DNA of 15,984 bases, taken from DATKDU01 sp035649415 (GTDB taxonomy: Bacteria > Planctomycetota > Planctomycetia > Pirellulales > Pirellulaceae). Position numbers and translations under genes: made by a program. Where the stretch lies: the NCBI GenBank assembly GCA_035649415.1, contig DASRJP010000014.1:1-15984 (forward strand), given 5' to 3'. Positions 1 to 5,819 of the stretch are shown piece after piece. Position 1 is the stretch's first letter; each line of letters starts with the position of its first letter. The notes beneath the pieces were generated by a model. The model did no database searches and had not been told where the DNA came from. It saw nothing but the letters and a program-made list of their open reading frames with translations.

Positions 1-15
1 CAAATGGGTTCGCAC

Positions 16-72
16 AAGCCCCGCAGGGGCGACACCGAATGTGCGATCAATCGTGCCGTCCCTTCGGGGCTT
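16..72. repeat. Imperfect 20-bp inverted repeat
   Basis: Arms at 16-35 and 53-72 are reverse complements with 3 mismatches in 20 (AAGCCCCGCAGGGGCGACAC against the complement of the right arm). The left arm contains CCCC-GCA-GGGG, itself a mini-hairpin. Elements of this look are scattered between genes in GC-rich environmental bacteria (recollection, not checked). Function is unknown. Confidence 0.55.
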
Positions 73-180
73 GGAATCAAAAGTTAGTTGGCCGCGATTC
101 CCGGCCCTGACGGACCGGGCTATTGCCTGTCGGCCCTTCGGGCCTGCAGACTCTCAGACGCAGGAGCCTCGGGGACCTTT

Positions 181-204
181 CGTCCCAGGCGGGAGCCTGG
201 GACG
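181..204. repeat. Perfect 10-bp hairpin
   Basis: CGTCCCAGGC (181-190), loop GGGA, then GCCTGGGACG (195-204) form a perfect 10-bp stem. No T-run follows on either strand, so a terminator is unlikely. On the opposite strand the loop reads TCCC, like the TCC loops of the repeats downstream, but no GTAG head is present. A smaller hairpin (GGCCC-TTC-GGGCC) lies at 132-144. Confidence 0.6.
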
Positions 205-653
205 GAGTTGGTGTTTTCGCAGCCAATCTGGCGCGGAAATTGCACATCTGTACACATTTTGCCAGAGGCTGCCAAAATGAACAGACATATACATAGTGCG
301 ATTCGTGGCCGATCGGCATCCGGTCCCGCGAACCCGGAACTCGGAAGTTGGAAAACGGTTCACGACGTGGTTCCGGTTATGGCGAGTCCCGTTCCCTTAA
401 CCGCCGCAAGCGACTCGGCGCGAGGCGACTCAAAAACCGACTCACCCAGTGACTCGGCCGGGGGAATTTCCCCCTCGAAGGAGGCGCTGCTTTTTGGCTC
501 GTCGAAATTCGGTGCAATCATGATCTATACAATAGTTTACTTAACAACAGATACCCCCCTCGCGGCGTTGCCTGCCCGTGGCGCAGACGCGGCTGAACAC
601 CCCCCCGCTCACCCGACTCATCGGCCGCGGCGCGAATCAGGGCCAAGGGAAAA

Positions 654-695
654 AGAATGACCAATGACCAAGCACCAATGACCAATGACCAATGA
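654..695 (+). repeat. CCAATGA heptanucleotide tandem repeat
   Basis: Six consecutive heptamers: a degenerate unit (654-660), CCAATGA (661-667), the variant CCAAGCA (668-674), then CCAATGA three times (675-681, 682-688, 689-695). Heptanucleotide tandem repeats between genes are known from cyanobacteria. Here they sit outside any credible gene, about 140 bp before the next start codon. Confidence 0.85.
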
Positions 696-764
696 ACTGG
701 ACCACTCACCCCTCACAATCCCCCTCGCTAAAATGCCCTCCGTGCGGCAAGCCGCTGCCAGGTT

Positions 765-818
765 GGCAAGCTAGAAGCCTGCTCACGCACATGGCCACTC
801 GCGGAGCGAGTGGCCTAC
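765..818 (-). repeat. Paired hairpins, right one REP-like with GTAG head
   Basis: The right hairpin is a perfect 10-bp stem: GGCCACTCGC (793-802), loop GGA, GCGAGTGGCC (806-815). Read on the minus strand it begins with GTAG (818-815) at the foot of the stem and has a TCC loop, the same design as the three copies at 5319, 5766 and 7055 although the stem sequence differs. The left hairpin (765-783, CAAGCT-AGA-AGCCTG with a wobble pair) is weaker. The right stem ends five bases before the Shine-Dalgarno sequence of the next gene. Confidence 0.6.
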
Positions 819-819
819 T

Positions 820-825
820 AAGGAG
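820..825 (+). promoter_or_regulatory. Ribosome binding site for the GTG start at 832
   Basis: AAGGAG lies 6 bases before the GTG at 832. It fixes the start of the TIM-barrel gene, which has no ATG near its Tat signal. Confidence 0.85.
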
Positions 826-831
826 CGAAAC

Positions 832-1776
832 GTGAACCGTCGCCAATTGCTTGTGACTAGTGCCGCCGGCGCTGCCGGCCTGGCTGCTGGGCGCTGGCCC
901 GCGGGCGCGAGTGCCGCCGAGGAGCCGCCGGTGGCCGCCAGGAAAGGCAATCCGATTGCCGTCAGCACCTACTCCTTCTGGCAATTCCGCCACGAGGAGC
1001 TGCGCGACATCGAGAAGTGCATCGACCTGGCCGCCGAGTGGGGCTTTGACGGCGTGGAAATCCTGCATCGGCAGATGACCAGCGAAGAGCCGGGCTATTT
1101 GCAGCGGCTCAAGCGGCGGGCCTTCGTGCACGGCATGTCCCTCTGCGGCTTTTCCACGCACCAGGGATTTCTCTCGCCGGACGAGGAGCAGCGGCAGAAA
1201 AATATCGACCACACGATCCGCGGCATTGAGCTGGCCTACGCGATGGGCATCCCCACGATGCGGGTCAACACGGGCACGTGGGGAACGCGCAAGGATTTCG
1301 ACGACCTGATGGCTCACCGCGGCATCGAGGAGCCCAAGCCGGGCTACACCGACGAGGACGGCTTCAAATGGGTCATCGACAGCTACGAAAAGATCCTGCC
1401 GACGGCTGAGAAGTGCGGCGTGCTATTGGGCCTGGAAAACCACTGGGGACTCGGTCGCACGCCGGAGGGGGTGCTGCGGGTTGTCGAGGCGATCAAGTCG
1501 CCGTGGTTTCAGGTGACTGCCGACACGGGAAATTTTCTCGAGGATCCTTACGACCGCCTCGCGCTGCTGGCGCCCAAGACGATCCTGCTCCAAACCAAGA
1601 CCTACTACGGCGGCGGTTTGTGGTATTCCCTCGACCTCGATTACCCACGAATCTCCAAGATTTTCCGCGACGTGAAGTACGGCGGCTGGGTGTCGCTGGA
1701 GTTCGAAGGGAAAGACGATCCGCTCAAGGCGATTCCTCAGAGCCTGGCGCTGTTTCGTGAGGCGTTTGGGGCATAG
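832..1776 (+). CDS. Tat-exported sugar phosphate isomerase/epimerase-like TIM-barrel protein
   Basis: The 314-residue protein begins with a twin-arginine leader (RR at 3-4, Ala/Gly-rich core to about 28, probable cleavage near ASA-AE). The rest is a xylose-isomerase-like (AP endonuclease 2 superfamily) TIM barrel. Acidic residues at strand ends fit the usual divalent-metal site of this superfamily: E76 in DGVEI, E202 in GLENH, D231 in TADTGN and E290 in SLEFEG. The family isomerises, epimerises or acts on ketosugars and related compounds; the substrate cannot be read from sequence. Where many relatives have a metal-binding His (about residue 254) this protein has Gln, in LLQTK. The GTG start is supported by AAGGAG six bases upstream. 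The gene stands alone, 60 bp before rsmG. Exported copies of such enzymes are common in planctomycetes, usually near Gfo/Idh/MocA oxidoreductases, and one lies about 2.2 kb downstream. Confidence 0.88.
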   Translation: MNRRQLLVTSAAGAAGLAAGRWPAGASAAEEPPVAARKGNPIAVSTYSFWQFRHEELRDIEKCIDLAAEWGFDGVEILHRQMTSEEPGYLQRLKRRAFVHGMSLCGFSTHQGFLSPDEEQRQKNIDHTIRGIELAYAMGIPTMRVNTGTWGTRKDFDDLMAHRGIEEPKPGYTDEDGFKWVIDSYEKILPTAEKCGVLLGLENHWGLGRTPEGVLRVVEAIKSPWFQVTADTGNFLEDPYDRLALLAPKTILLQTKTYYGGGLWYSLDLDYPRISKIFRDVKYGGWVSLEFEGKDDPLKAIPQSLALFREAFGA

Positions 1777-1836
1777 CGTTTGCAAAGCTTCGAATCGTAG
1801 CTAGTTTCGCGGCCGACAAACAATGGAAAAGCATCC

Positions 1837-2520
1837 GTGACCGAACCAACAACCAACTCGACTGAGCCGATCGCTGCGGATTCGTTGCCAGCAGCGCTCG
1901 TGAGACACGGCATCGAATTGCCGGCGGCCCAGGTCGAGCTGCTCGATCGTTATGCGCGGCTGCTATGGGAGTGGAACGAGAAGCTCAACCTGACGAGGCA
2001 CACAGACTACGAAAAATTCGTCAGCCGCGACGTGGTCGATTCGCTGGCGCTGGCCCGGCTGCTGCACGCCGGTGAAACAGTGCTCGATGTCGGCTCTGGC
2101 GGAGGCGTCCCGGGCCTGGTGCTCGCCATTTTGCGGCCCGAATTGAAAGTGCACCTGGCGGAAGCGACGGGAAAGAAAGCCCGCGTTTTGGAGAGCATGG
2201 TTCAAGAGCTGGGTTTGACCGCGCAGGTCTTTTCCACGCGGGCGGAGAAGCAGCTTGCGCAGCGGCGGTACGACGCCGTGGTAGTGCGGGCGGTTGGGCC
2301 GCTGGCGGAGCTGCTCACGTGGTTTAAGCCATTGTGGCCGTCGATCGGCCGGCTGCTGATCGTCAAAGGTCCCAAGTGGGTGGAGGAGCGGGGACAGGCT
2401 CGGCATTTGGGACTGCTCCAGGGCCTTGAGCTGCGCAAGGCGGCGGAATATCCACTGCCGGGGACGACGTCGGACAGTGTCGTCCTGAAAATCTGGCCAG
2501 AAGGAGTGCCCGAAAAATAG
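1837..2520 (+). CDS. rsmG: 16S rRNA (guanine527-N7)-methyltransferase RsmG
   Basis: RsmG (GidB) methylates N7 of G527 in 16S rRNA with S-adenosylmethionine; loss gives low-level streptomycin resistance in other bacteria. The 227-residue length is normal. The SAM-binding motif is VLDVGSGGGVPGL at 82-94, preceded by the family WNEKLNLT stretch (46-53) and followed by AEATGKKARVLE (109-119) and VVRAVGPL (149-156), with VKG at 176-178. The start is GTG at 1837. Only a weak purine stretch lies upstream, and a five-codon ATG frame (1823-1840) overlaps the start codon, which could be chance or weak translational coupling. In many bacteria rsmG is next to mnmG or parAB; here it is between a TIM-barrel gene and a PilZ gene, so the usual context is lost. 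Confidence 0.95.
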   Translation: MTEPTTNSTEPIAADSLPAALVRHGIELPAAQVELLDRYARLLWEWNEKLNLTRHTDYEKFVSRDVVDSLALARLLHAGETVLDVGSGGGVPGLVLAILRPELKVHLAEATGKKARVLESMVQELGLTAQVFSTRAEKQLAQRRYDAVVVRAVGPLAELLTWFKPLWPSIGRLLIVKGPKWVEERGQARHLGLLQGLELRKAAEYPLPGTTSDSVVLKIWPEGVPEK

Positions 2521-2540
2521 TCGGTATTGACGGCACAACC

Positions 2541-2563
2541 GGCCCTTTCCGGAAAAGCCTTTT
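2541..2563 (+). terminator. Possible weak terminator after rsmG
   Basis: GGCCCTTT, loop CCGG, then AAAAGCC can fold into an interrupted stem (one mismatch, one bulge) followed by TTTT (2560-2563), 20 bp after the rsmG stop. The stem is short and imperfect, so this is tentative. The T-run merges into the TTGACA of the next promoter candidate. Confidence 0.3.
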
Positions 2564-2590
2564 GACACACCTCGCTTTCTGACCTAGATA
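2562..2590 (+). promoter_or_regulatory. Candidate sigma-70 promoter for the PilZ gene
   Basis: A perfect -35 TTGACA (2562-2567), a 17-bp spacer and a weak -10 TAGATA (2585-2590, 3 of 6 matches). Transcription would start near 2597 and leave a leader of about 155 nt before the ATG at 2754. Spacing and the -35 support it; the -10 is poor. Confidence 0.4.
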
Positions 2591-2744
2591 ACCTTTGAGA
2601 CTTGTTATGCCGTTTTCGCGGCACTCACTCGAATCCGACTTTCGCCCGGCGGTCCTATCAATCGCCGATCCACGAGGGGTTAGGATTCGCCCACAGCAAG
2701 ACTGGCGGCGCCGGCCGCGGCCACTGGGCCGCCGTCTCGCCGAC

Positions 2745-2749
2745 AGGAG
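2745..2749 (+). promoter_or_regulatory. Ribosome binding site for the PilZ gene
   Basis: AGGAG lies four bases before the ATG at 2754. This selects the 149-residue start over the longer open frame beginning at 2595, whose extra N-terminus has no family-like sequence. Confidence 0.75.
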
Positions 2750-2753
2750 CGAC

Positions 2754-3203
2754 ATGAGCATCCTTTTGCTCGATTCAACTCCTTCTGGCGTGCCGATCGC
2801 GAAACCCGCGGTCGGCAGCCAGCGGGAGCGAATCCTGCGCGGCGTGCATTCCGCCTTGTCGCTGTATCAGCCGACGCTCAAGCATCTGGAGCGGCGCAGC
2901 GAACCGCGGTTTCCGTACCCGTATCCCTTTCACCTCACACCGCTGTCCGACACGGGCGTCATTCTCGTGGAAGCGACGCTGTCGGTGATCGGCCGGCACC
3001 TTTCCGAACATGGCCTGGACTTCTACCATCGCGAGCCATTGCCGTATCGCCGAGCCATCGCCACACTGCCCGCGATGGCTGATGAGTGGGTGGGCATGGT
3101 CATTGAGCTGACCCGCACGCGGCTGAGCAGTCTGGGCTGGTATGACTACGGCTCCCGGATTATCGGTCTGGTCGAGCCGGCGCCGATGGCCGACGTGGCG
3201 TAA
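2754..3203 (+). CDS. PilZ-domain protein, putative c-di-GMP binder
   Basis: A 149-residue cytoplasmic protein without signal peptide or membrane segment. After about 40 leader residues comes a PilZ-like core: the arginine motif RxxxR at 48-52 (RSEPR) followed by strands (FPYPYPFHL), then LSEHGLDF (83-90), matching the second PilZ motif (D/N)xSxxG. The D/N position holds His82, so ligand binding may be altered; the Arg pair and the Ser/Gly are kept. A final stretch around WYDYGSRIIGLV (129-140) resembles the last strands of other planctomycete PilZ proteins. PilZ domains bind cyclic di-GMP and act as effectors for motility, adhesion or exopolysaccharide. A candidate promoter lies at 2562-2590, so it is probably monocistronic. 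Its last 44 bp overlap the end of the opposing PDZ gene. The fold assignment is by motif only. Confidence 0.7.
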   Translation: MSILLLDSTPSGVPIAKPAVGSQRERILRGVHSALSLYQPTLKHLERRSEPRFPYPYPFHLTPLSDTGVILVEATLSVIGRHLSEHGLDFYHREPLPYRRAIATLPAMADEWVGMVIELTRTRLSSLGWYDYGSRIIGLVEPAPMADVA

Positions 3204-3801
3204 CGGGATCGATGGACCGTTCGTCGGCCGGGAATGGTCGGAACCGTCCGCCGCCGCCGTCGAGCCGCACGTCGAAGCTGCTGAGCTCGTTTCGGCGCAC
3301 GTCTTGCACCAGCAGCGAGACGTCGCCCCGCCTGCCAGCTTGGCGCTGTAGTTCGTAGCCCAGCGGATACAAGTAGTCGCCCACATACCCGACCTGGTAG
3401 CCGCCCACGGTGACGATCCGGTCCCCGCGCTCCAGTCCGCGACGATCCGCCGCAGAACCGCGCTCGACGCGTGTAATCACTACGCCCGTGTCGGTGTTGT
3501 AGACCCAGACCCCCAGCTTCCAGTCGCCGCGCGGAGGTGCGATCCGCGGGGAAGCGTCCTGGCTCCGGGCTTGTGTCGTTGCATCCGGCAAACCCTCCTC
3601 CGTTCCCTGCTGCTGGCTGTCTCGGTCGCTCTCCGCCGCCCGGCGGGGAATTCCACCTTCCCGTGGGCTTCTCCCGGCGGACTCGCGATCCCGATCCTGT
3701 CCCAGCAGGTCGGGCGCCCGAGTCAACGCCAGCGCGATTGTCAGCGCTCCATAAACCAGTAGGATGCCACGTCCAAAACACGATTTTTCATTCGGTAGCA
3801 T
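3160..3801 (-). CDS. Secreted or membrane-anchored PDZ-domain protein
   Basis: The 213-residue product has an N-terminal hydrophobic segment (about 12-28) acting as signal peptide or anchor, a low-complexity charged linker rich in Arg, Asp, Ser, Gln and Pro (about 35-92) and one PDZ domain (about 95-182) containing GVVITRVERGSAADRRGLERGDRI, where the carboxylate-binding loop and the RGLERGDRI turn are typical. No protease domain is attached, so it is an isolated PDZ module, probably periplasmic, binding protein C-termini or acting as an adaptor. The tail (185-213) is disordered and Pro/Arg-rich. The ATG at 3801 is chosen because GGAG sits eight bases upstream and the signal peptide starts there; the frame stays open to 3981 but the extra 60 residues look non-coding. 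The gene faces the Gfo/Idh gene divergently across 162 bp. Confidence 0.75.
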   Translation of the reverse strand: MLPNEKSCFGRGILLVYGALTIALALTRAPDLLGQDRDRESAGRSPREGGIPRRAAESDRDSQQQGTEEGLPDATTQARSQDASPRIAPPRGDWKLGVWVYNTDTGVVITRVERGSAADRRGLERGDRIVTVGGYQVGYVGDYLYPLGYELQRQAGRRGDVSLLVQDVRRNELSSFDVRLDGGGGRFRPFPADERSIDPVTPRRPSAPARPDR

Positions 3802-3809
3802 TGTCCGTT

Positions 3810-3813
3810 CTCC
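3810..3813 (-). promoter_or_regulatory. Ribosome binding site for the PDZ gene
   Basis: GGAG on the minus strand, eight bases before the ATG at 3801. It decides the start against the longer upstream frame. A TAAAAT box lies about 50 bp further upstream but has no convincing -35. Confidence 0.6.
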
Positions 3814-3951
3814 AGTGCGAGGATTGGGCCAAATCGCTTCTCCAATTTTAAGCATCCCACCGTTCCGGACAGCTTCCGCGTGCGCGTGAATTCTGGCGTT
3901 TGATCTGTTACATTCATGACTGCCAATGCGTACGATCTTAGTCGCCTTTCC

Positions 3952-3956
3952 AGGAG
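3952..3956 (+). promoter_or_regulatory. Ribosome binding site for the Gfo/Idh/MocA gene
   Basis: AGGAG seven bases before the ATG at 3964. It favours this start over the in-frame ATG at 3916, which would put 16 residues before the Tat signal. Confidence 0.8.
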
Positions 3957-3963
3957 TTGGTCC

Positions 3964-5313
3964 ATGTCCGTCCCTCTCCATCGCCGCGAATTCCTTCAGA
4001 CATCGGCCGCCGGCCTGACCGCGACCATTGCCACGACGCAGCTACTGGCGGACGAAGCCGCGCCAGCGGCGACAAAGTCGGCCAATGACAAAATCGTGGT
4101 GGCCGTCATGGGTGTCAACGGTCGCGGCAGTGCCTTGGCCCAGGCGTTTCAGTCACAGCCGAACGTCGAGATCGGCTACATCTGCGACGTCGATGAGCGG
4201 GCCATTGCCAAGGTCGCCAAGCCGATCGCGGACCGGCAGGGACGAGAGGCAAAAGGGATCAAGGACTTTCGCCAGGCGCTTGACGACAAATCGATCGACG
4301 TGCTGGTTTGCGCCGCGCCGAACCACTGGCACGCGCCGGCGACGATCCTGGGCTGCTCCGCAGGGAAGCACGTGTATGTCGAAAAGCCGTGCAGCCACAA
4401 CGCACGCGAGGGAGAGTTGGCCGTGGCCGCGGCCCGCAAGAACAACTGCGTCGTGCAAATGGGCTCGCAGCGCCGCAGCCGGCCGGGGATCGTCGAAGGG
4501 ATCCAGCGGCTGCACAAGGGGGACCTGGGCCGCGTGCTTTATGCTCGCACCTGGTACAACAATCGCCGCCCGGAAATCGGCCGCGGCAAGGAGACCAGCG
4601 TCCCGTCATGGCTGGACTGGTCGCTGTGGCAGGGACCGGCCCCGGAAAAACCGTACCTCGACAACATCGTCCACTACAACTGGCATTGGCGCTGGCACTG
4701 GGGCAACGGCGAACTGGGCAACAATGGCATTCACGCCCTGGACGTCGCCCGCTGGGGACTCGGCGTTGAGTATCCGACGACCATCGTTTCCACCGGCGCG
4801 CGGGCCCGTTATAGCGACGATCAAGAAACGCCCGACACACACGTAGCAACGTACACGTTCGCCGGCAAGGAAGGCGAGCCGACAAAGACCATTTCCTGGG
4901 AAGGTCTCAGTTGGTCACCGTATGGACCGGAGGGGTCTGGCTTCGGCGTTTCGTTTCACGCTGAACAGGGAACGATGATGATCGAGGAGGATGGCTACAA
5001 GATCTTCGACGAGAAGAACAAGGTTGCTGAGGAAATCAAAGGCAAAGGTGGCGACGGCCACCACTTCGCCAACTTCCTGGATTGCATCCGCACGGGGAAG
5101 CGACCCAATGCCGACATCGAGGAAGGGCACAAAAGCACGTTGCTATGCCACCTGGGAAACATCGCCTGGAAGCTCGCCCAGCACGGGGAATCGGTGGTGG
5201 TCGATCCGCAGGCCAAGGCCAAGGACGACCCGCACCGCATCTCACCCATTTATCCCAAAGCGGAGCCGATGTGGGGCCGCGAATACCGCAAGGGTTGGGA
5301 GCCAGTGGTGTAG
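3964..5313 (+). CDS. Tat-exported Gfo/Idh/MocA family oxidoreductase
   Basis: A 449-residue NAD(P)-dependent oxidoreductase-like protein. It opens with a twin-arginine signal (HRREFLQTSAAG, RR at 7-8). A Rossmann domain follows with GVNGRG at 50-55 and an acidic CDVDE after the second strand (74-78). The family motif EKP is at 140-142, and NNGIHALDVARW (253-264) carries the conserved His (257) of the C-terminal substrate domain. The end, MWGREYRKGWEP, is common in planctomycete homologues. Relatives oxidise or reduce sugars, inositols and related polyols, or act on glycosides through transient oxidation; the substrate is not predictable. It may hold a tightly bound cofactor, as exported members do. 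The start is set by AGGAG upstream. It leads a plus-strand run but is separated from the next gene by a 26-bp-arm palindrome that may isolate it. Confidence 0.92.
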   Translation: MSVPLHRREFLQTSAAGLTATIATTQLLADEAAPAATKSANDKIVVAVMGVNGRGSALAQAFQSQPNVEIGYICDVDERAIAKVAKPIADRQGREAKGIKDFRQALDDKSIDVLVCAAPNHWHAPATILGCSAGKHVYVEKPCSHNAREGELAVAAARKNNCVVQMGSQRRSRPGIVEGIQRLHKGDLGRVLYARTWYNNRRPEIGRGKETSVPSWLDWSLWQGPAPEKPYLDNIVHYNWHWRWHWGNGELGNNGIHALDVARWGLGVEYPTTIVSTGARARYSDDQETPDTHVATYTFAGKEGEPTKTISWEGLSWSPYGPEGSGFGVSFHAEQGTMMIEEDGYKIFDEKNKVAEEIKGKGGDGHHFANFLDCIRTGKRPNADIEEGHKSTLLCHLGNIAWKLAQHGESVVVDPQAKAKDDPHRISPIYPKAEPMWGREYRKGWEPVV

Positions 5314-5318
5314 CAACA

Positions 5319-5380
5319 AGTAGCAGGCACACTCCGTGTGCCGTTCGGCAGCAGACGGCACACGGAGTGTGCCTGCTACT
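5319..5380. repeat. REP-like palindrome, copy 1: two inverted GTAG-headed units
   Basis: Arms at 5319-5344 and 5355-5380 are perfect reverse complements over 26 bp with a 10-base loop. Each arm is itself a hairpin: GTAG, CA, GGCACAC, loop TCC, GTGTGCC. Two such units in inverted orientation resemble a bacterial BIME. It begins five bases after the Gfo/Idh stop codon. No T-run follows, so it is not a standard intrinsic terminator, though it could stabilise the 3' end of the message. Confidence 0.85.
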
Positions 5381-5401
5381 CATTGGCGGGCCGTGAACAT
5401 C

Positions 5402-5770
5402 ATGATGAACCAAATAAACGGCACCTACCGCTGCCTGTCTGCCGTGATCGACGGCAAACCGCTCGACGCATCGATCGTGGAGCAGTTGCAGCTCACGCTC
5501 GGCGGCGAACTCTATCGCACAGCCAAGGGACCGCAGACGTTGTTCGAGGGGCGATTTCGGATCGACACCGCCGCAGAGCCCTGGCGGATCGACATCACCG
5601 CGATTGACGGCCCCTTTGCCGGCAGATCGGCCGAGGGGCTGGTGCAGGCGGACGGCGACAGGTTAACTTTGTGCCACACCATGCCGGGCCAACCGCGGCC
5701 GAGCGAGTTTGCCAGTCCGGAGAAGAGCGGCGCGCAGCTCGTCGTGTGGCAGCGTATGGACAATAAGTAG
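5402..5770 (+). CDS. TIGR03067-domain small protein
   Basis: A 122-residue protein matching the TIGR03067 pattern seen mostly in planctomycetes: an opening like INGTYRCLSAVIDGKPL (5-21), then FRIDTAAEPWRIDITAIDGP (52-71) and GDRLTLCHTMPGQPRPSEFA (85-104), ending in a hydrophobic strand and Arg (LVVWQR). The repeated beta-strand layout suggests a lipocalin-like or immunoglobulin-like barrel; the function of the family is unknown. Many relatives carry a signal peptide; this one has none, so it is probably cytoplasmic. The start is uncertain: ATG at 5402, ATG at 5405 and GTG at 5393 are all in frame and none has a clear Shine-Dalgarno. Upstream in-frame sequence is only the palindromic repeat and should not be counted as protein. 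Its TAG stop falls inside the GTAG head of the next repeat copy. Confidence 0.8.
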   Translation: MMNQINGTYRCLSAVIDGKPLDASIVEQLQLTLGGELYRTAKGPQTLFEGRFRIDTAAEPWRIDITAIDGPFAGRSAEGLVQADGDRLTLCHTMPGQPRPSEFASPEKSGAQLVVWQRMDNK

Positions 5771-5791
5771 TAGGCACACTCCGTGTGCCGT
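5766..5791 (+). repeat. REP-like palindrome, copy 2: single GTAG-headed unit
   Basis: One half of the element at 5319-5380, with one difference in 26 bp (T for C at the sixth base). GTAG (5767-5770) is followed by TA and the hairpin GGCACAC-TCC-GTGTGCC. No inverted partner is nearby. Its GTAG supplies the stop codon of the TIGR03067 gene, and it lies about 30 bp before the hydrolase start. Confidence 0.85.
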
Positions 5792-5819
5792 TGAATTTGG
5801 TTTACTTTTGCAAAATCCC

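Larger units (their letters stand above)
1..831. other. Repeat-rich intergenic region without a convincing gene
   Basis: No open frame here gives a protein with recognisable composition or motifs. The longest (88-660) is rich in Pro, Arg, Ser and Gly, has no usable ribosome binding site and runs through several palindromes, so I treat it as chance. What the stretch does hold is an imperfect inverted repeat (16-72), short GC hairpins (132-144, 181-204), a cluster of GACTC words (about 410-455), a short AT-rich patch (about 521-550), CCAATGA heptamers (654-695) and two hairpins just before the next gene (765-815). The left part may be the far end of an intergenic region that starts outside the window. 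Confidence 0.6.

Noticed and set aside
88..660. 190-codon open frame on the plus strand
   Set aside because: Biased composition, no family resemblance, no usable ribosome binding site, and it crosses palindromes and part of the heptamer array.
654..695. CRISPR array
   Set aside because: Seven-base units directly abut with no spacers, and no cas gene is present.
706..1317. 203-codon minus-strand frame overlapping the TIM-barrel gene
   Set aside because: Arg/His-rich shadow of a gene with Tat signal, ribosome binding site and conserved motifs.
1823..1840. Five-codon ATG frame overlapping the rsmG start codon
   Set aside because: Could be a coupling peptide, but too short to distinguish from chance.
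3802..3963. Divergent promoters between the PDZ and Gfo/Idh genes
   Set aside because: Single -10-like boxes (TACGAT, TAAAAT) are present but no -35 at proper spacing reaches half of consensus.
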